Source: Morinoia aosen (Eukaryota > Arthropoda > Malacostraca > Amphipoda > Talitridae). Taken from it: a DNA stretch of 64,000 bases. Shown here piece after piece: positions 1 through 12,200 of this stretch. The notes below the pieces were generated by a model. It was not told the DNA's origin. It ran no database searches and saw only the letters and a list, made by a program, of their open reading frames with translations. How positions within the stretch are numbered: the stretch's first letter is position 1; each line of letters begins with the position of its first letter. The stretch covers positions 68,462,392 through 68,526,391 of the forward strand of contig CM059559.1 in NCBI GenBank assembly GCA_030386875.1, written 5' to 3'. Position numbers and translations under genes: made by a program.

Positions 1-694
1 AGAGTATGGATTGAATAAGTGGAAGCTTAGCATGGTGCGGAAGCCTACACTTAACTGGTATATGAAAAAAGAAGCACCTAAGTTTGAGCTGTTCTATGAT
101 GGTAGTTTTGGAAGTCAACTCTTGTTTGCTGTGAGATGTAAGTCATTGAGTGTGAACAGACGTACATGGAGATGGAATGAGAATAATAACAGATTATGTC
201 GGCAGTGTAATAGTGGAGTGGAGGAAACAATTGAGCATTTTGTGCTGGAATGCAGTAAGTATGAGCAAGAGAGAGAGAGTTTTATGAATGTGGTGTCTGA
301 GCAGTATGGAGAGAATGAGTGGAATGCCAGATGTGCTGAGATGATTGCGGTATGAGCTGTCTTGCTGGATTGGATCGGGAGTGTAATGCGAGTATCATTG
401 AGGCTATGAAAGTGTTTCTTGTGCGTGCCTGGAGTAAGAGACAGTGACTGGAATGAGCCAGTCTGGTAGAATGGGCTGTAATGACCCAATGTGCCGGGGA
501 TGGTGTTTTGACACACTGGTTGTCCCGGTGATGCCTTCCAATGGTGGCTTGTGACAAGGATCGGTAGATCCTGAGTAGTTTAGTGGACAAGTCTGGTACC
601 AGGCGCTGAACTCTTTGTGTGAAAATTTTGGAGGGAATTGTAGGCCGTTACAAAGGCCCCGACACTGTCGGCCCTCAAGTTCAAGTTCAAGTTC
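1..694 (+). mobile_element. LINE retrotransposon, 3' end with hexamer tail
   Basis: This is the 3' terminal part of a non-LTR retrotransposon entering from the left window edge. It has the C-terminal end of the reverse transcriptase polyprotein (positions 1-447), then about 220 bases of 3' UTR, then five TCAAGT units at 665-694. A short tandem repeat right after the UTR is a common way for non-LTR elements to end. The sequence just before the tail, ACTGTCGGCCCT, recurs at 34.9 kb, also followed by TTCAAG units. I see no target-site duplication because the 5' end is outside the window. The clade is not certain. Confidence 0.75.
11..447 (+). pseudogene. LINE ORF2 C-terminal region, frameshifted
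   Basis: The frame from 11 to 355 encodes the cysteine-rich C-terminal region found after the reverse transcriptase in many LINEs. It contains CRQC, then EHFVLEC, giving the pattern C-x2-C-x9-H-x4-C followed by SKYEQER. The segment before it (ELFYDGSFGSQLLF) also resembles LINE C termini. The frame stops at 353-355, but the overlapping frame from the ATG at 352 continues with sense up to a TGA at 445-447. That second stretch (NASIIEAMKVFLVRAW) resembles the usual end of these proteins. I infer a small frameshift near 350. The reverse transcriptase domain lies outside the window. The fragment cannot be functional alone. Confidence 0.7.
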
Positions 695-3447
695 AAGTTC
701 AAGTTGATATTGTACGAACTCACACGTCAATGAAATAAGTTAATAAGATATAAAAAAATTACTTCACTGCATCTAACCCAGCATTTTGTATTTTCAGGTT
801 TTCACCTTGACAAAAAACAAAAAGTATAAAAATTTAGGCGAAAATTGTCCTTTCAAACAGTTTAGCACGCCATCTTGAATATCAGTGGTGACCCTAAAGT
901 GCACGTACACAATACTCAGAATACAATAAAAAAACACATTCGAAAATAATTCTTGACTAACGCAGTTAGTCACAAAATGCCTAAATTGAACTGTTTACTT
1001 TTTATACGCGTATTGTCTTTACAATTTTCACTTCTTTCGCTCTGATTCACACCACACACACAGAAGGCAACACAGCTGTTGACTGACGACAATTGTTAAC
1101 TCGCGAATCACTGAATCTAGTACCGCGCAACATTGAAAAGCCAAAATAACCGATTGCAATTTACCAATTGCATTTTTCTGCTCAAACGTTCATACGAAAA
1201 CATAAACGGATAAGTGTGAGATACCATACTGTAAATTTTTTAGAGCTTTTTGAGGTCCTTACACGAAGTGTATAATAGCAAAGTGAATTTTAGACGTGCG
1301 AACAATCATTTGCTCACCGAATGTGAAGAAATATTTTTGTGCACAAAACTGGGAGCGTTATATATTTTTGAGTTAAGATATTTTTTAAATCTTTGATGAT
1401 ATGATATTATATCGAAATAAGAAATTACTACACAATACTTGAGCATGATTGCCGTAGATGTATTATATACCAATAAACAACCTATTCTGCAGCTTAGAGT
1501 TGCCAAACATTTATGACATTTAGATGAGACTAATCTCAATTCAAAATATGCATAATTTATCGAGAGCAGCTTCAAAACGAACGAAGTGTTTATTTTTCCG
1601 TTCACTTTATCATCCAAATTGGGAGATATATTTGGCATGGACGTTTTTGTCTTAGGTTAAATATCTAAGAAAGATGAATTAGTAACTCTGATTAGAGAAT
1701 GACAGAAAAATGTCCGATACTTCGTTTCTTCACTGCATCCTAAACTTCACGATTAACAAACTTTGCCACTAGGCGTTTTATTATGTTATTTCTTGTTCTA
1801 GTGAGTAACTTGAATTATAATTCTGTTACGAGATTCCAAGTTCATATACCAAATATTATTCACAAGTAGAAATATTTACTATGCTTTTCGATAGGATCAT
1901 GGAATTAGTTCTCTATTGCATTATGTTTATCATTTTAAATGAAACGACAAACAGTTGAAGTGTTTAGAATTAATATTTCTCCATGTATTGTTGAACCCCA
2001 TCATGTATAATCACACTATGAAATACAGTATTCACCTCCGTTACATAAATAATAATTTTATGATATTGTTGAAATGTATTTGGCTACGCCTGTGCATATA
2101 TATCCCAAAAAGTTAAATATAATTGAAACGTTCCACAATACACCTCGGCAATTTGATGCAGTTTCACTCGACCATAGAGTTGATCATATTTTAAAACGGG
2201 AAGTAAACTATTAGCATGAGTCATGTTTACCGTATTTGGTTTGGGTGCGGTGCACATTTAGAACCAGTTGCTGCAGCTACTGACGATCTGCGATAAGGAT
2301 TAATTTATGCAATTGAGAATTAACCACAAATGCAGAGCAGTAATTATTTAATGGGAGAGCTCATGAGAAACAAGTGTCAGAAAAACACGGTATCAGCGAT
2401 TCTGAGCCAGATGGCCGTCCTTGGCCAAGTCAACCTCGAATCGCTATTAGATGTCGCGAATTAAAGACGGTGTATAGACGGGAGGCCACGGACGGCAGTG
2501 CCAATCATAACATGCTCGCAAATTGGGCGGTGTACCGTTGTTTTATCGGTCGGATGGCCGAATGACCAATAAATCGCGGATAATAAGCCCTGTCAACCAT
2601 ATTCCACTGGTGCACCGTCCTCGATTTTCAATAGGGTAGCGTAGTAAATCACCTTCAGACACGATTATGGTAAGATGTTTCTTCCTGTTGCCAATACCTC
2701 ACTGATTATAATTTTCTTTGGAATGACCTTGAGGAGTTCCTATTAATTTCGATAACCCTAAATAAGCCTTCAAGGTTCACTCGCATAAAATTCTGAAAAG
2801 CATTTCCCTCGACAGCGGCGAAAACTTATTTTCATTTAATGCTCAAGGACTTAAAACAGGTGTTGGATGAAATACAAATATTTAGCATTTTCTATTCGCA
2901 TTGCCCCGAAAAAGACTATAATTTGATTCACGTCCGTAGGATGTTTTTCAGGAACTCGACGTAGGCACCTGTCGTCAGCGTGCCTATTGTGACGAGTTGA
3001 ACAGGTAAAAGCATTCGAAACCAACAATTCCTGTCAATAGCAGACGCTGCAGCAGAATAGACGAGAATACCGTATCCCCTCTACAGCCATTCTTAGCTTA
3101 GCCTTCAGGCTCTTCAAGGTCTGCTTGACACCAATTGACCTGTAAATCGTTTTCTCGCATTCTGCTGTGCGATTCTTGTTCGTAAATGGAGACCTAAGCT
3201 ACCACTTATGCGGTATTTTTAGACCGGTTATGCTAAACTTTTTCACAAGCCCCTATTTTCGCATAGGACAAATTGCACTCGCTATGCTGCATCCTACATG
3301 CCTAGGATTGTTCTTGCAACTCACGGGATTAACTAACTCGGCAAAATAAATGCGAATGAAATTATTGGCAGTGGCTTATTTCCAAGTGAGGAAGAAACTC
3401 AACATTCTTAGCGTTGAAAACTGATGGAAATTCAAGTTTTTACCAAG
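695..3447. other. AT-rich interval, no recognised gene
   Basis: Anonymous AT-rich DNA between a LINE tail and a small tandem repeat. Open frames at 1306-1638 (minus) and 2374-2565 (plus) have no recognisable family. The stretch near 2380-2570 is richer in GC than its surroundings, but I see no splice or start context that makes it a gene. Confidence 0.5.
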
Positions 3448-3530
3448 AAATTTACAGATATCTCAATTTATTTACTTGCAAATTTGCAGATATCTCAATT
3501 TATTTATTTACAAATTTACAGATATCTCGC
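3448..3530. repeat. 32-bp tandem repeat, 2.6 copies
   Basis: Units begin at 3448, 3480 and 3512, each starting AAATTTRCAGATATCTC, a period of 32 bases. The third copy breaks off after GATATCTC. Copies differ by only a few bases, so the duplication is fairly recent. No gene is associated. Confidence 0.8.
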
Positions 3531-5519
3531 TGACAGGCACTTCCGATCACTGCTGAGATCAACACTTGTGCGGCTGCGGTGGTAAAACCAGGAATATAAT
3601 AATAATAATGACAGGCACTTCCTCTGTATTCGTCCTTTTAATGGTGAACATTTATTGAATTCTGTCAAGGAATTGGTAAAACTTACACTGTATAAGATTT
3701 GCCACTTCATATAACACGTTTTATTTACTATTTGCAGACTCCCAGAGAGCACATTTGCAGAGTAGGACCTTGTAGGAGTTTTGCATTCAGGCGGGAACAA
3801 TAATTTAAACTAGCAAGACCCGTGGAAATTCTACGACCAATATCATCGTTAAGCTAGGGGGACCCTTGAAAAAAATTCTGCCAGCATTATCTAACAAACC
3901 CTAACCGTACCTATACTGATAAAATGGCAAACATATCAATGCATGTAAAGAGTATCTTTTAATGTGACACTGAAAAATTAGGTATCCATGATACTGCAAA
4001 CTTGGACGAAAGCGTAACGGACAGATTAAGTAACTAAGGAACTAAGGAATGAACAAGTAGAATATTATACAGATGCATTTTTTTGGGGGGGAGGGAGGGG
4101 GGCTGGGACTGGTTAGTCTGTCCAGATATCCATCAGTCTTCAAGAGACCACTAGGTTGTTGACTTGAGAAATCTACCAAAATGGATTCAAAAATATTAAG
4201 GGGGATCTAATAACTTGGCATGAAGGAATTTTCACAGTTTTCTCAACCACGCTTCAACTGTGAGTGAGAGAGTGAGTTTCCAAAGGTGCTAATTGGTGCT
4301 CGGACTAAACTAACTCGTTGCAGCTCCGTTCTCTCCAATGTAAATGTAAACTTTTTGAAGTGCCCTGACTATAAATATAGTCATCCATATCATGAAGAGC
4401 GTCTCTCTCCTCGAGGACCTTTAAGGACGACAAGATGCTGAGCTGCTTCTTGAAGTTCAGTGCCGAGAAGCGAAAACCTGGTAGGCCAACAAGTAAACAT
4501 AACCTAAACTATCCTAACATAACTATAATCACCGCGCTGATCGACTCACCCTACTCCTTGATGGTAAAAATGTTGAGCAGCCTTGAAGGCCTTCAGACAG
4601 AAAGTTGGGTCATAAATGAACTACAGTAGGTGTTAATACTTTGATGAAGGCATTATTTCGTTCGTATACTAATGGCTTGGGCCAGGGTGAAGAAGGGTCT
4701 TAGGCATATCTACACTCATACTATAAAAAGAGCCGCGTCCGTCCGTCCGTGTGTCACACCCAGCAGCCGAAAGTCTGTGATGAGCGTATTTATGATACAA
4801 GCTTCATCAACTCCACAATTTTCTGTGCATTAACCCAGCAGATTCAGAGCCGGAATGAATATCACGTGTCTTGGTTGGTTAGATTAGGTCGTATAGAATA
4901 TCAGCGGTTGAGACTTGGGAAATCATTGGAAAACCATGTCCAAGCGCAGCTAGTTAGTCCGATATTTTATTCTGTCAATTTTTTTGACGGGCCGTGTGCA
5001 CTAGTCTTCCTGAAAGCGCTTTGGCCCATCGAAAAAAACAATGTAATTTTGTATTCCAGTTGAGATTATAATATCGCTAGACCGCAAAATAAACTCGACT
5101 CCGTTAATTAGGAATCAAGGCTGATGTTTTCTTCTGTCAGGGGAACTTTCAGTAATTTTCAGTACTTCTTTTAAAGACCGACATGTCCCCTGTACGGATT
5201 TTGATCATCTTGGTAGAGGTCAACTCCTAAATGTTTTTCAGTAGAAATCTTTACTTCCGATCATCACAAAGCTTACACAATATTCCCAGAATCTGCTACG
5301 CTGCTCAATAATATCTCTATGACAGATCCAAGTGATTTTCTTACTGGAATAATTACTTCTGACTAATGAGATCATTTTCCAGTTTTTCTTATTAAGAAAA
5401 ATGTCTGTCACTTGCACCAAGCCACGGGCTGAAATTTACTCATTCGTAAAGTCAACGAAACAAATTTGGGAGAAATGCGCACCGTTATATAGACGAACTA
5501 ATACCAACATTGCACATCT
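3531..5519. other. AT-rich interval with G-run and GTCC microsatellite
   Basis: No recognised gene. It contains a guanine-rich tract at 4085-4107 (listed separately) and a short GTCC repeat around 4737-4749. The octamer GGCACTTC appears twice, near 3536 and 3612. An open frame at 4749-5063 (104 codons) has no family resemblance. Confidence 0.5.
4085..4107 (+). other. G-quadruplex-capable G tract
   Basis: The plus strand has four guanine runs of 3 or more (7, 3, 6 and 3 long) separated by A, A and CT, which fits the standard intramolecular quadruplex pattern. It stands out in an AT-rich neighbourhood. No promoter or gene is evident next to it, so any function is unknown. Confidence 0.6.
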
Positions 5520-6950
5520 CTCAACAAAACAATAATGCACCGAGCATTGATGAAGCAGTACAAAACTTGACTGAAGCTATAATGACCACATACAATCAGT
5601 GTTGTCCCATTGAAACTCATACAATTACACTGAAAAACAGACAGAAACCTGGATTACTTAAGACATTGTGATAAATATAAAGAAACGTCAAGCGCAGCTA
5701 TAGCCCTCTTTTGCGAAGGGCGAATATCTAGAGAAATGTATAACAGATTCTGAAACTATGAGTAAAGCAAGATGAGGACATCGAAGAAAACTACTTTACA
5801 CTCAGTTTACTCGACTTAAAATTGACGTTAAGAAAACTTAGCACCTGCTTAATTCTTGCTATGAACTGAATAATACCGATAAGAAAACTATTGAGTCTAT
5901 AGTTCAAAATAATGTAAAATGGCACAAGAAGGAAGATTTTACCAATCTTTATAACAATTTCTTCATAAACGTAGGGAAAAATATAGCTGATAGTATTCCG
6001 AGTGAACCAACTGATCACCTGGAATACATGGATCATATTCTTTTTTTCTTTGCGCTTGCCAACTCCTCCGATGTAATTGCGAGCATAAACAAGCTGAAAA
6101 ATAAATCGAGTGGGTTAAAAACGTTTTCGACTAGAGTACTTAAAGTTATTGTTGATACTGTAGCCCCGCTCATATCCGATATTATTAACCAGTCTCTCTT
6201 CCTAGGCACTTTCTCTAGGCACTTTCCCAAGTTGCCAAAATAACCCCTATACCCCTATTTTTAAAAGTGGTGTAAAAACCTGCGTAAACAATTATAGACC
6301 TATCTCTGGGCTACCTATTGTTAGCAAGGTATTCGAGAAAATTGTGTGTAAAAAGTGTATTCTTATTTTGAAGAAAAATCATTTCTCTATGACAAACAAT
6401 TTTGTTTTCGCTTTAAAAAATCAACAACACAGGCTATACTAAATCATTTACAGTACTTTTATTCTGATATAGATGAAGGAAAGCTTGTTTTCTCTGTATT
6501 TCTTCACTTTCGAAAAGCATTCGATTGTGTGGACCATAAAATATTACTGTCTAAACTACACTGTTATGGCTTTCGAGGGGTTGCCCATGATTGGTTCAGA
6601 TCATACCTAACAAATCGGAAGCAATACGTTGTCATTGACGATGCAGAATCGGACGTACAGACTATTAGCCATGGAGTTGCGCAAGGATTTGTCCTTGGGA
6701 TTCTGCTATTTCTAATTTTTATCAATGATATTATTAAATCTACATTATTTTTCAAATTCATACTTTTTGGCGATGACAGCACACTTTCTACGGTCCTTCC
6801 AAACTAAAATCCCGCACTGATTGCGGAGAATATAAATAATGAAATAAAAATTGTTTTCATTGTGGCTTAAAGCTTATGAAATAAGCCTTAATATCGATAA
6901 AATTAATATATTACATTTCTTACAAAAAAATACATATCTCCCACGTCTTA
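5520..6950 (+). pseudogene. LINE reverse transcriptase relic (LINE-2)
   Basis: Remnants of one LINE ORF2 run left to right in several frames. Near 5540-5640 is the linker between endonuclease and reverse transcriptase (TYNQCCPIET). Near 5940-6030 is NNFFINVGKNIADS. From 6070, INKLKNKSSG starts the reverse transcriptase. From 6355 to 6807 comes the palm: FLHFRKAFDCV, then HGVAQGFVLG, then FGDDS. Intact relatives have FLDFxKAFD, GVPQGSVLG and YADD or FADD, so the first catalytic aspartate is replaced by histidine and the protein is inactive. Traces of the thumb region continue to about 6950. Several stops and frameshifts, plus a short local duplication near 6205-6230, mark it as old. The style is CR1/L2/Jockey-like; the clade is not settled. 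Confidence 0.8.
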
Positions 6951-7921
6951 CATAGAATCCATAGAACCAAGCGTTTTGACTAGTCGAATGAATGCTTTGG
7001 ACGAGGTTGTGAGTAGCAAGGTAAAACAAATGTTGACATGAAGAATATAAGGAGTCGGCTTTGATGGGCTGTTACTAACTTGGATACACTAAAGCAAAAT
7101 TCGTGACACTCAGATGTCGGAAGTTCATATTACTGAATTTTGTTTATTTTTCCCCTAACTGAATGCGCACACCCGACCCTCAACTTACGCGATGAAAAGC
7201 TAATTGTCTATCCAAATATTCAATTAGATTCGGAAGTTTATGAGTTTTTATCAGAAAACAGTTTTCCTATCAATTCAGATTATTTTCCCTCGAGCGCTGT
7301 GATAGAGGAAGTATGTAGTAGAACCAAACTTTGATCAACTATCTATCTAGTTATATTCAGTCGACGTCACATCCACTCATATTGTTGTAATAGAGATTAG
7401 GGTTTTAACGAAATACGAAGGTACACCAAGCTTAGTATTTATCGTCATAATTATGACAACTTCTACGATCGTATCTCATTCAAAATTGTCGAAACTTCAA
7501 CAAAGGTAAAGAAGGAGTACGAACTGATTAACCCATTCCCGCAAACGGCACATTAGAGTTTTCAATACCGGTATTGATGGACCTCCTTGTAGCAACATTG
7601 GTTTCCTTAAAATGAATTAGTTTTGAATGTGTCTCCAAACTAACACCATTTTTTGATGGATTTTTTTTTGTGGCTATTTCAATTTAAATCTGTAAAATCT
7701 ATCAAATTTGCGACCAATGGCGAATTTAATTCACGAAATGTTTAATTTCAACTATCATCCCATTGTAACACATCCAACATAAGTACGCGATTCCAATGCA
7801 GTTACGCTTTATTTCCAACTCGACAACGTGCGGTGCAACGTAATCAATATTTGGACACAACTCCAGGACATTTCTAATCGAGAGAGACTTTTCTGACACT
7901 CGGTTATAATTTTTGTTTCAA
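6951..7921. other. AT-rich interval, no recognised gene
   Basis: Anonymous sequence after LINE-2 with frequent stops in all frames. The open frame at 7140-7334 (64 codons) has no recognisable motif. I see no other structure. Confidence 0.45.
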
Positions 7922-8139
7922 CACTTTGACTGCAGCGGGTAAAACTGAAGTTAAATATTCTACTCATTTTTAAAAACAATTGTAAATAATGTTGAAAATA
8001 GCAAACATTCGGTGGATCATGCCTCCATAGAGTTTTCATCAAGTATTTATATGAAAATTTAATTTTTAATTACTGGTCGATCAACTGCACTATGAAAATT
8101 CCCTTCATATACCACCAGTGCCCCACGTCGCAGTCAGTG
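7922..8139 (+). mobile_element. Degenerate copy of the 220-bp TTAA MITE
   Basis: This stretch aligns over its full length with the MITE at 41840-42059, in the same orientation. Shared landmarks in order are CTGCAGCGGGTAAAACTGAAG at the start, AATAGCAAACATT, TCAAGTATTTATA, and CACTATGAAAAT near the end, finishing with CGCAG. Divergence is clearly higher than between the copies at 32.9 and 41.8 kb, and the flanking TTAA is no longer visible, so it is the oldest of the three. It has no coding capacity. Confidence 0.7.
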
Positions 8140-8309
8140 ACAAATCATACGTGAGCTCCCACATTGACTTACGTTCTGCATAAAAATCGAAAAACTAGAC
8201 TGTATATGGGGAACTTGAGAACAAGTCATTAAATTCTACAAAATTATGGCGAGTGGTAAACTCATTACTGCTGAAGAATGTTTCTTAAATGAAAGTTGAA
8301 ATTTATTCT

Positions 8310-8560
8310 GACAACATCCATTCATCCACAACGCTGATGAATTCAACAACTATTTTATCTCCATTGCAGCTGATACATGCAATATAATTTAAGGGCCACG
8401 ATTATTATGTTAGATGCCATTCTACATCCCGGTAAGTTTAACAGTTAGCGATTGAACTGACTTCAGTACGAATTCCAGCGTTCATTGTACCTAGCATTGA
8501 TTCTGCAAGATTCTGGATCCTTTCCAGGAGTTACCTGTCTTCCAAATCAGTCAGTTATTA
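8310..8560 (+). pseudogene. Possible short LINE fragment
   Basis: Around 8327-8375 one frame reads ADEFNNYFISIAAD, which resembles the segment just before the LINE reverse transcriptase (compare NNFFINVGKN at 5.95 kb). A second weak match, RSYLSSKS, lies near 8525. The pieces are very short and frames are broken. It abuts a Tc1 relic on the other strand. This is a weak call. Confidence 0.3.
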
Positions 8561-8584
8561 TCTAATTATCAGTTATTCCAAAGA

Positions 8585-9203
8585 TAGGTTGATTCATGTC
8601 CATCACAGCAGAAACAGCCAAAGAGCATTACACCGTTTCCATTTGCCTGATCAGTTTGGACGATGCAAGCTGGATCCTTGGCTTCATGTGGCTGTCGCCA
8701 CACCCTAACTCCCCATTGTTCTAAAACGGGGGAATCTGGACTCATTGGACCCTATCACATGCTTCCATTCCTCAAAAGTCCAATCTCAGTGATCTCCAGC
8801 GAATATGAAACGTCTTTTACGATTTATTAATTACTTCTTGGTGGATTTGCATTTGCGTAAATGAATTCTCTTCGACTCTCGACGTCTAGTCCTTCGAGAA
8901 ATTATTCTTGGACCGTCTGAAAATTTTCTTGTTATTCGTGTTGTTGAACGCCGATTTACTCGTATTTTCACCAAAGTCTTGAAAGAACGTCTGTCGGTGT
9001 CACACAGAATTTTAGGCCTTCCTCACTTTCCACGAGCTGAACAGAGCTAGCCATTTTATTTCTGGCGGACTATTGCAACATGTCCAACAAATCGTTTTAA
9101 TGTTTAAACCGATTACTGCAGAGATGTTCCGAGTTGATTTTCCGCTTTGATGAAACCCAACGATGCGTCTTTTTTCAAATGCTGACAGATCCTTTGCACG
9201 CAT
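8585..9203 (-). pseudogene. Tc1-like transposase relic
   Basis: Read on the minus strand from the ATG at 9203, the protein starts MRAKDLSAFEKRRIVGFHQS, which matches the helix-turn-helix start of Tc1-type transposases (compare RxIVxLHxxGKS). Around 8690-8790, across frames, come remnants of the DESRF region, and around 8640-8710 the pieces HEAKDPACIVQTDQANG and then a degraded WGCFS box. These are diagnostic of Tc1 transposase. Multiple frameshifts and stops show it is dead. The C-terminal half, with the later catalytic residues, is not recognisable below about 8585. Inverted repeats were not found. Confidence 0.7.
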
Positions 9204-12200
9204 CTCAATTTTTCTGATGTACTTGATATTTTTGAAGTCTTTATGCCCTGATAGGAGTTCTTTGCTATTTAATAAACACTTAATTTTACCATGTACTGTT
9301 TTGATTTGAAAATAGCTTGTGATTGGATTGACCATGCCATTATTTAAAAAAAACTTACAGATCAAACTTTACATACTTTCTACGAATTTCTCAAATGATA
9401 CTAACTGAATGTGGAAAGCGTCAGAGTAAATCAGTTACGGTTGTTAGGTAAGCGAGTTGCCACCGGGATCACACAGGAATCACTTTTGGTCCTTTTCTTT
9501 CCCATATATTCCTAAGTAATGTATCTACTTGCGCCCAAACGCAGTACGAGTTTTTTTGTTGACGATGCAATATCTTAGGCCAATGGAGGTATTCTTTTGG
9601 AAGTGTGCGCTGCCGCTGCTGAGTTCTCAGATGTCTGAGCAACTTGGTTGAAAAGAAATAAATTAGTCACACACAACGACAAGATTAAATTAATACATTT
9701 TCACCTAGACCCGCCTGCTTCACACTTAACATAAGTTTTAGTGGTGTTGTTACATTTTTCATTATGTTTTCAAAGTTGGCTTATGCAATTTTAATCTGGG
9801 GAGGAGTTTCCAAGTATGAGAAAAATAGAGTATGTTGGAATCTGAACAAAAGTACGTTTAATGTACCATGTTTTTTCTGAAATCACTGATATTTTATTGT
9901 GCAGGAATGGGAAACTGTGCAAAAAAGCACTTATTCCCAAATTCAATGATCTGCACAGTTTTCCCCAACTGAATTCAAAGCATTTTACCTCGACGGACGT
10001 TTTTTAATAAAACGCTTCCCCTTTAACTTCCTAGCCGTTAGTACGGCGCAAAGTTTCCGTTTCCTCTAACCGAGTCTATCATGGATAAAAAATATGTAAT
10101 CTTATTTCAATAAAGCATTAAATACTTTAATAGGCTTTCTAGTTCTTTGAAAATATGTTAATGTAATAGTGCGACGGCGGAAAAGTTCAAGGATTTAGTT
10201 TCTAGTTTGTATTAGTATATTTCTCAATTACACCGCCCTTTAGTGTTCTATTTTTGAGCTTTTGTGTAAAAAAAATTACTGAAGAAGTTATTTATTACTT
10301 CCATGTTTCAACGTGAGATATTTTTTGTTTTATTTTGGATTTAGACGGTACTTCACAGAGAAATCCTTTTGCTCATTTAACAATACACGTGATCAAAGTA
10401 AAATAACTTTTCAAATACTAACAAAAGCATTCACATTAAACGAATACAGAAGATAGGTGCTTTAATATTTTCCAATTTGCAGTATATTGTTTGAAAGACA
10501 CCAAAAATATTTGTATGCCATCCTAAGAGAAGATGGTGCAATACGCATACAGTTATGTTATTCGATATTGATATCAAACTTGAAGTAGACATTCAGTTTG
10601 GTATATTGAAGTCACATCGCTGTTTTATTTGGATCCTAAAAATTGCTCCCCGAAGCTAAAGTAAATTAATGCATAATTGATGCAAATTTTTGAGAGAAAG
10701 TCTCCAGTCAATATGTCCTCGTAAGGATGACTGGTTTTCGTGTTTGTTTGACGCTGAATTTGTTTGTTTGTAATACAACATTGCTGCCGAAAACCATGCA
10801 AATTGTGCTCCATGAGACCCGTAATTTCAGCAGCTACCGTACTCCTATTATGAATGCAAAATCAGCGCCGACAACTTTAATGAATTCTCTATTCAAAACG
10901 TGGAATAAATGATCTAGTTCGAAGTACTTCAACGAGCGAGCTGTGAAATAAATTACAGCAAGATGAAAATAAAATCTTTACGTTTAAAATGAACTTGTGC
11001 ACGATGATTTTTTCTCATCTCGACTTTCGATCTGAAAAGTGTTTCTTCGATCGTTACTTCTTAAATGAACCAAATTATTAAATTTCTAAGTCCTACAACA
11101 ATGGGGAAGAGAAATCTCGCTAATTTAACTATGCATTTCTTGCAAAACAAATAAAACGTAAACTCATTCTATTGCGCCCTAATGCTCAGTGTGTACGAGA
11201 ATTAATATTTGTCCAGTACGTGAACGTGTTTGGTCCGAGGGCAAATGCACGTAATAAAGAATAGCTTATAAAACATCGAGAAAACACTTAATTTTCAATC
11301 ATATAGTCATTGTGACGAACGATTTCATTCTACAAAAGTATATACTGAAAATTTATTTCACTTCACACCTTAATTCACTGACATAACATATTATTGTTCA
11401 TTTATAGCTGGCTACAGACTTCTCAGAACTGTTAAATAATTTTTTTTATATGTCTTTTGGCTATTGCCATCAGAATAATCAAATGGCGGCGAGAATTATT
11501 CAAATAAAACTTTCCCAATGCAAATTCGGGGCAAGGCTTTGGTAATAAAGCAAGAATGACCACTATTGTGAGATGTAAAGAACTTTTTCATTGCGTAGGA
11601 TTTGTTCTCGACGATGCACAAATGTGCGCATCAGCCAGTGTTTCAATGGTGGCATTCAACTCCACTTCTGATCTCACAGACAGTCTCCATGGTGCTTCAG
11701 AAACTGGCACAAACAGCATGAGGCATCCCTTCTCTCTGTGATGCTCGCATTCACGCAAAACACTGCAATGGGGTTCTGATACTAAATTCGAGGTTACACG
11801 ACTCGTATTTGCAGAGCAAACAGCGAATATGATCTTAGTGGATTAGAATCACTGCATTTCTGGTAAGGAAGCATATCTCGTTTAACTCATTTCGGGAATA
11901 AATAATTTTTGATTCATTCATTTACGTATACGAGTACATATACGTTATATATATACGTTCAGGTGTTTTGAATTCAATGCTAACGACTTTTTCTGCTCTT
12001 GTTTCATTGCTTGCACGTGGCATCTTTCAAAGGATCACAGCTAAGAGGTCATTCATGCGTTTGTGAGCAAATATGCTTACAGTTGCACGGAAATACTTCA
12101 CTGTTTAATTATGAACGAATGTGTTCGTTAAATGAATTATAATGTAGTTTTAGGATTAATTTCAACGATAGCAGTGAGCGTTAAATGGCTTACTTACCAA

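Noticed and set aside
9910-9968. Imperfect inverted repeat GGGAAACTGTGCA / TGCACAGTTTTCCC
   Set aside because: Arms are short and imperfect, with no target duplication or second copy seen; noted only in the interval entry.
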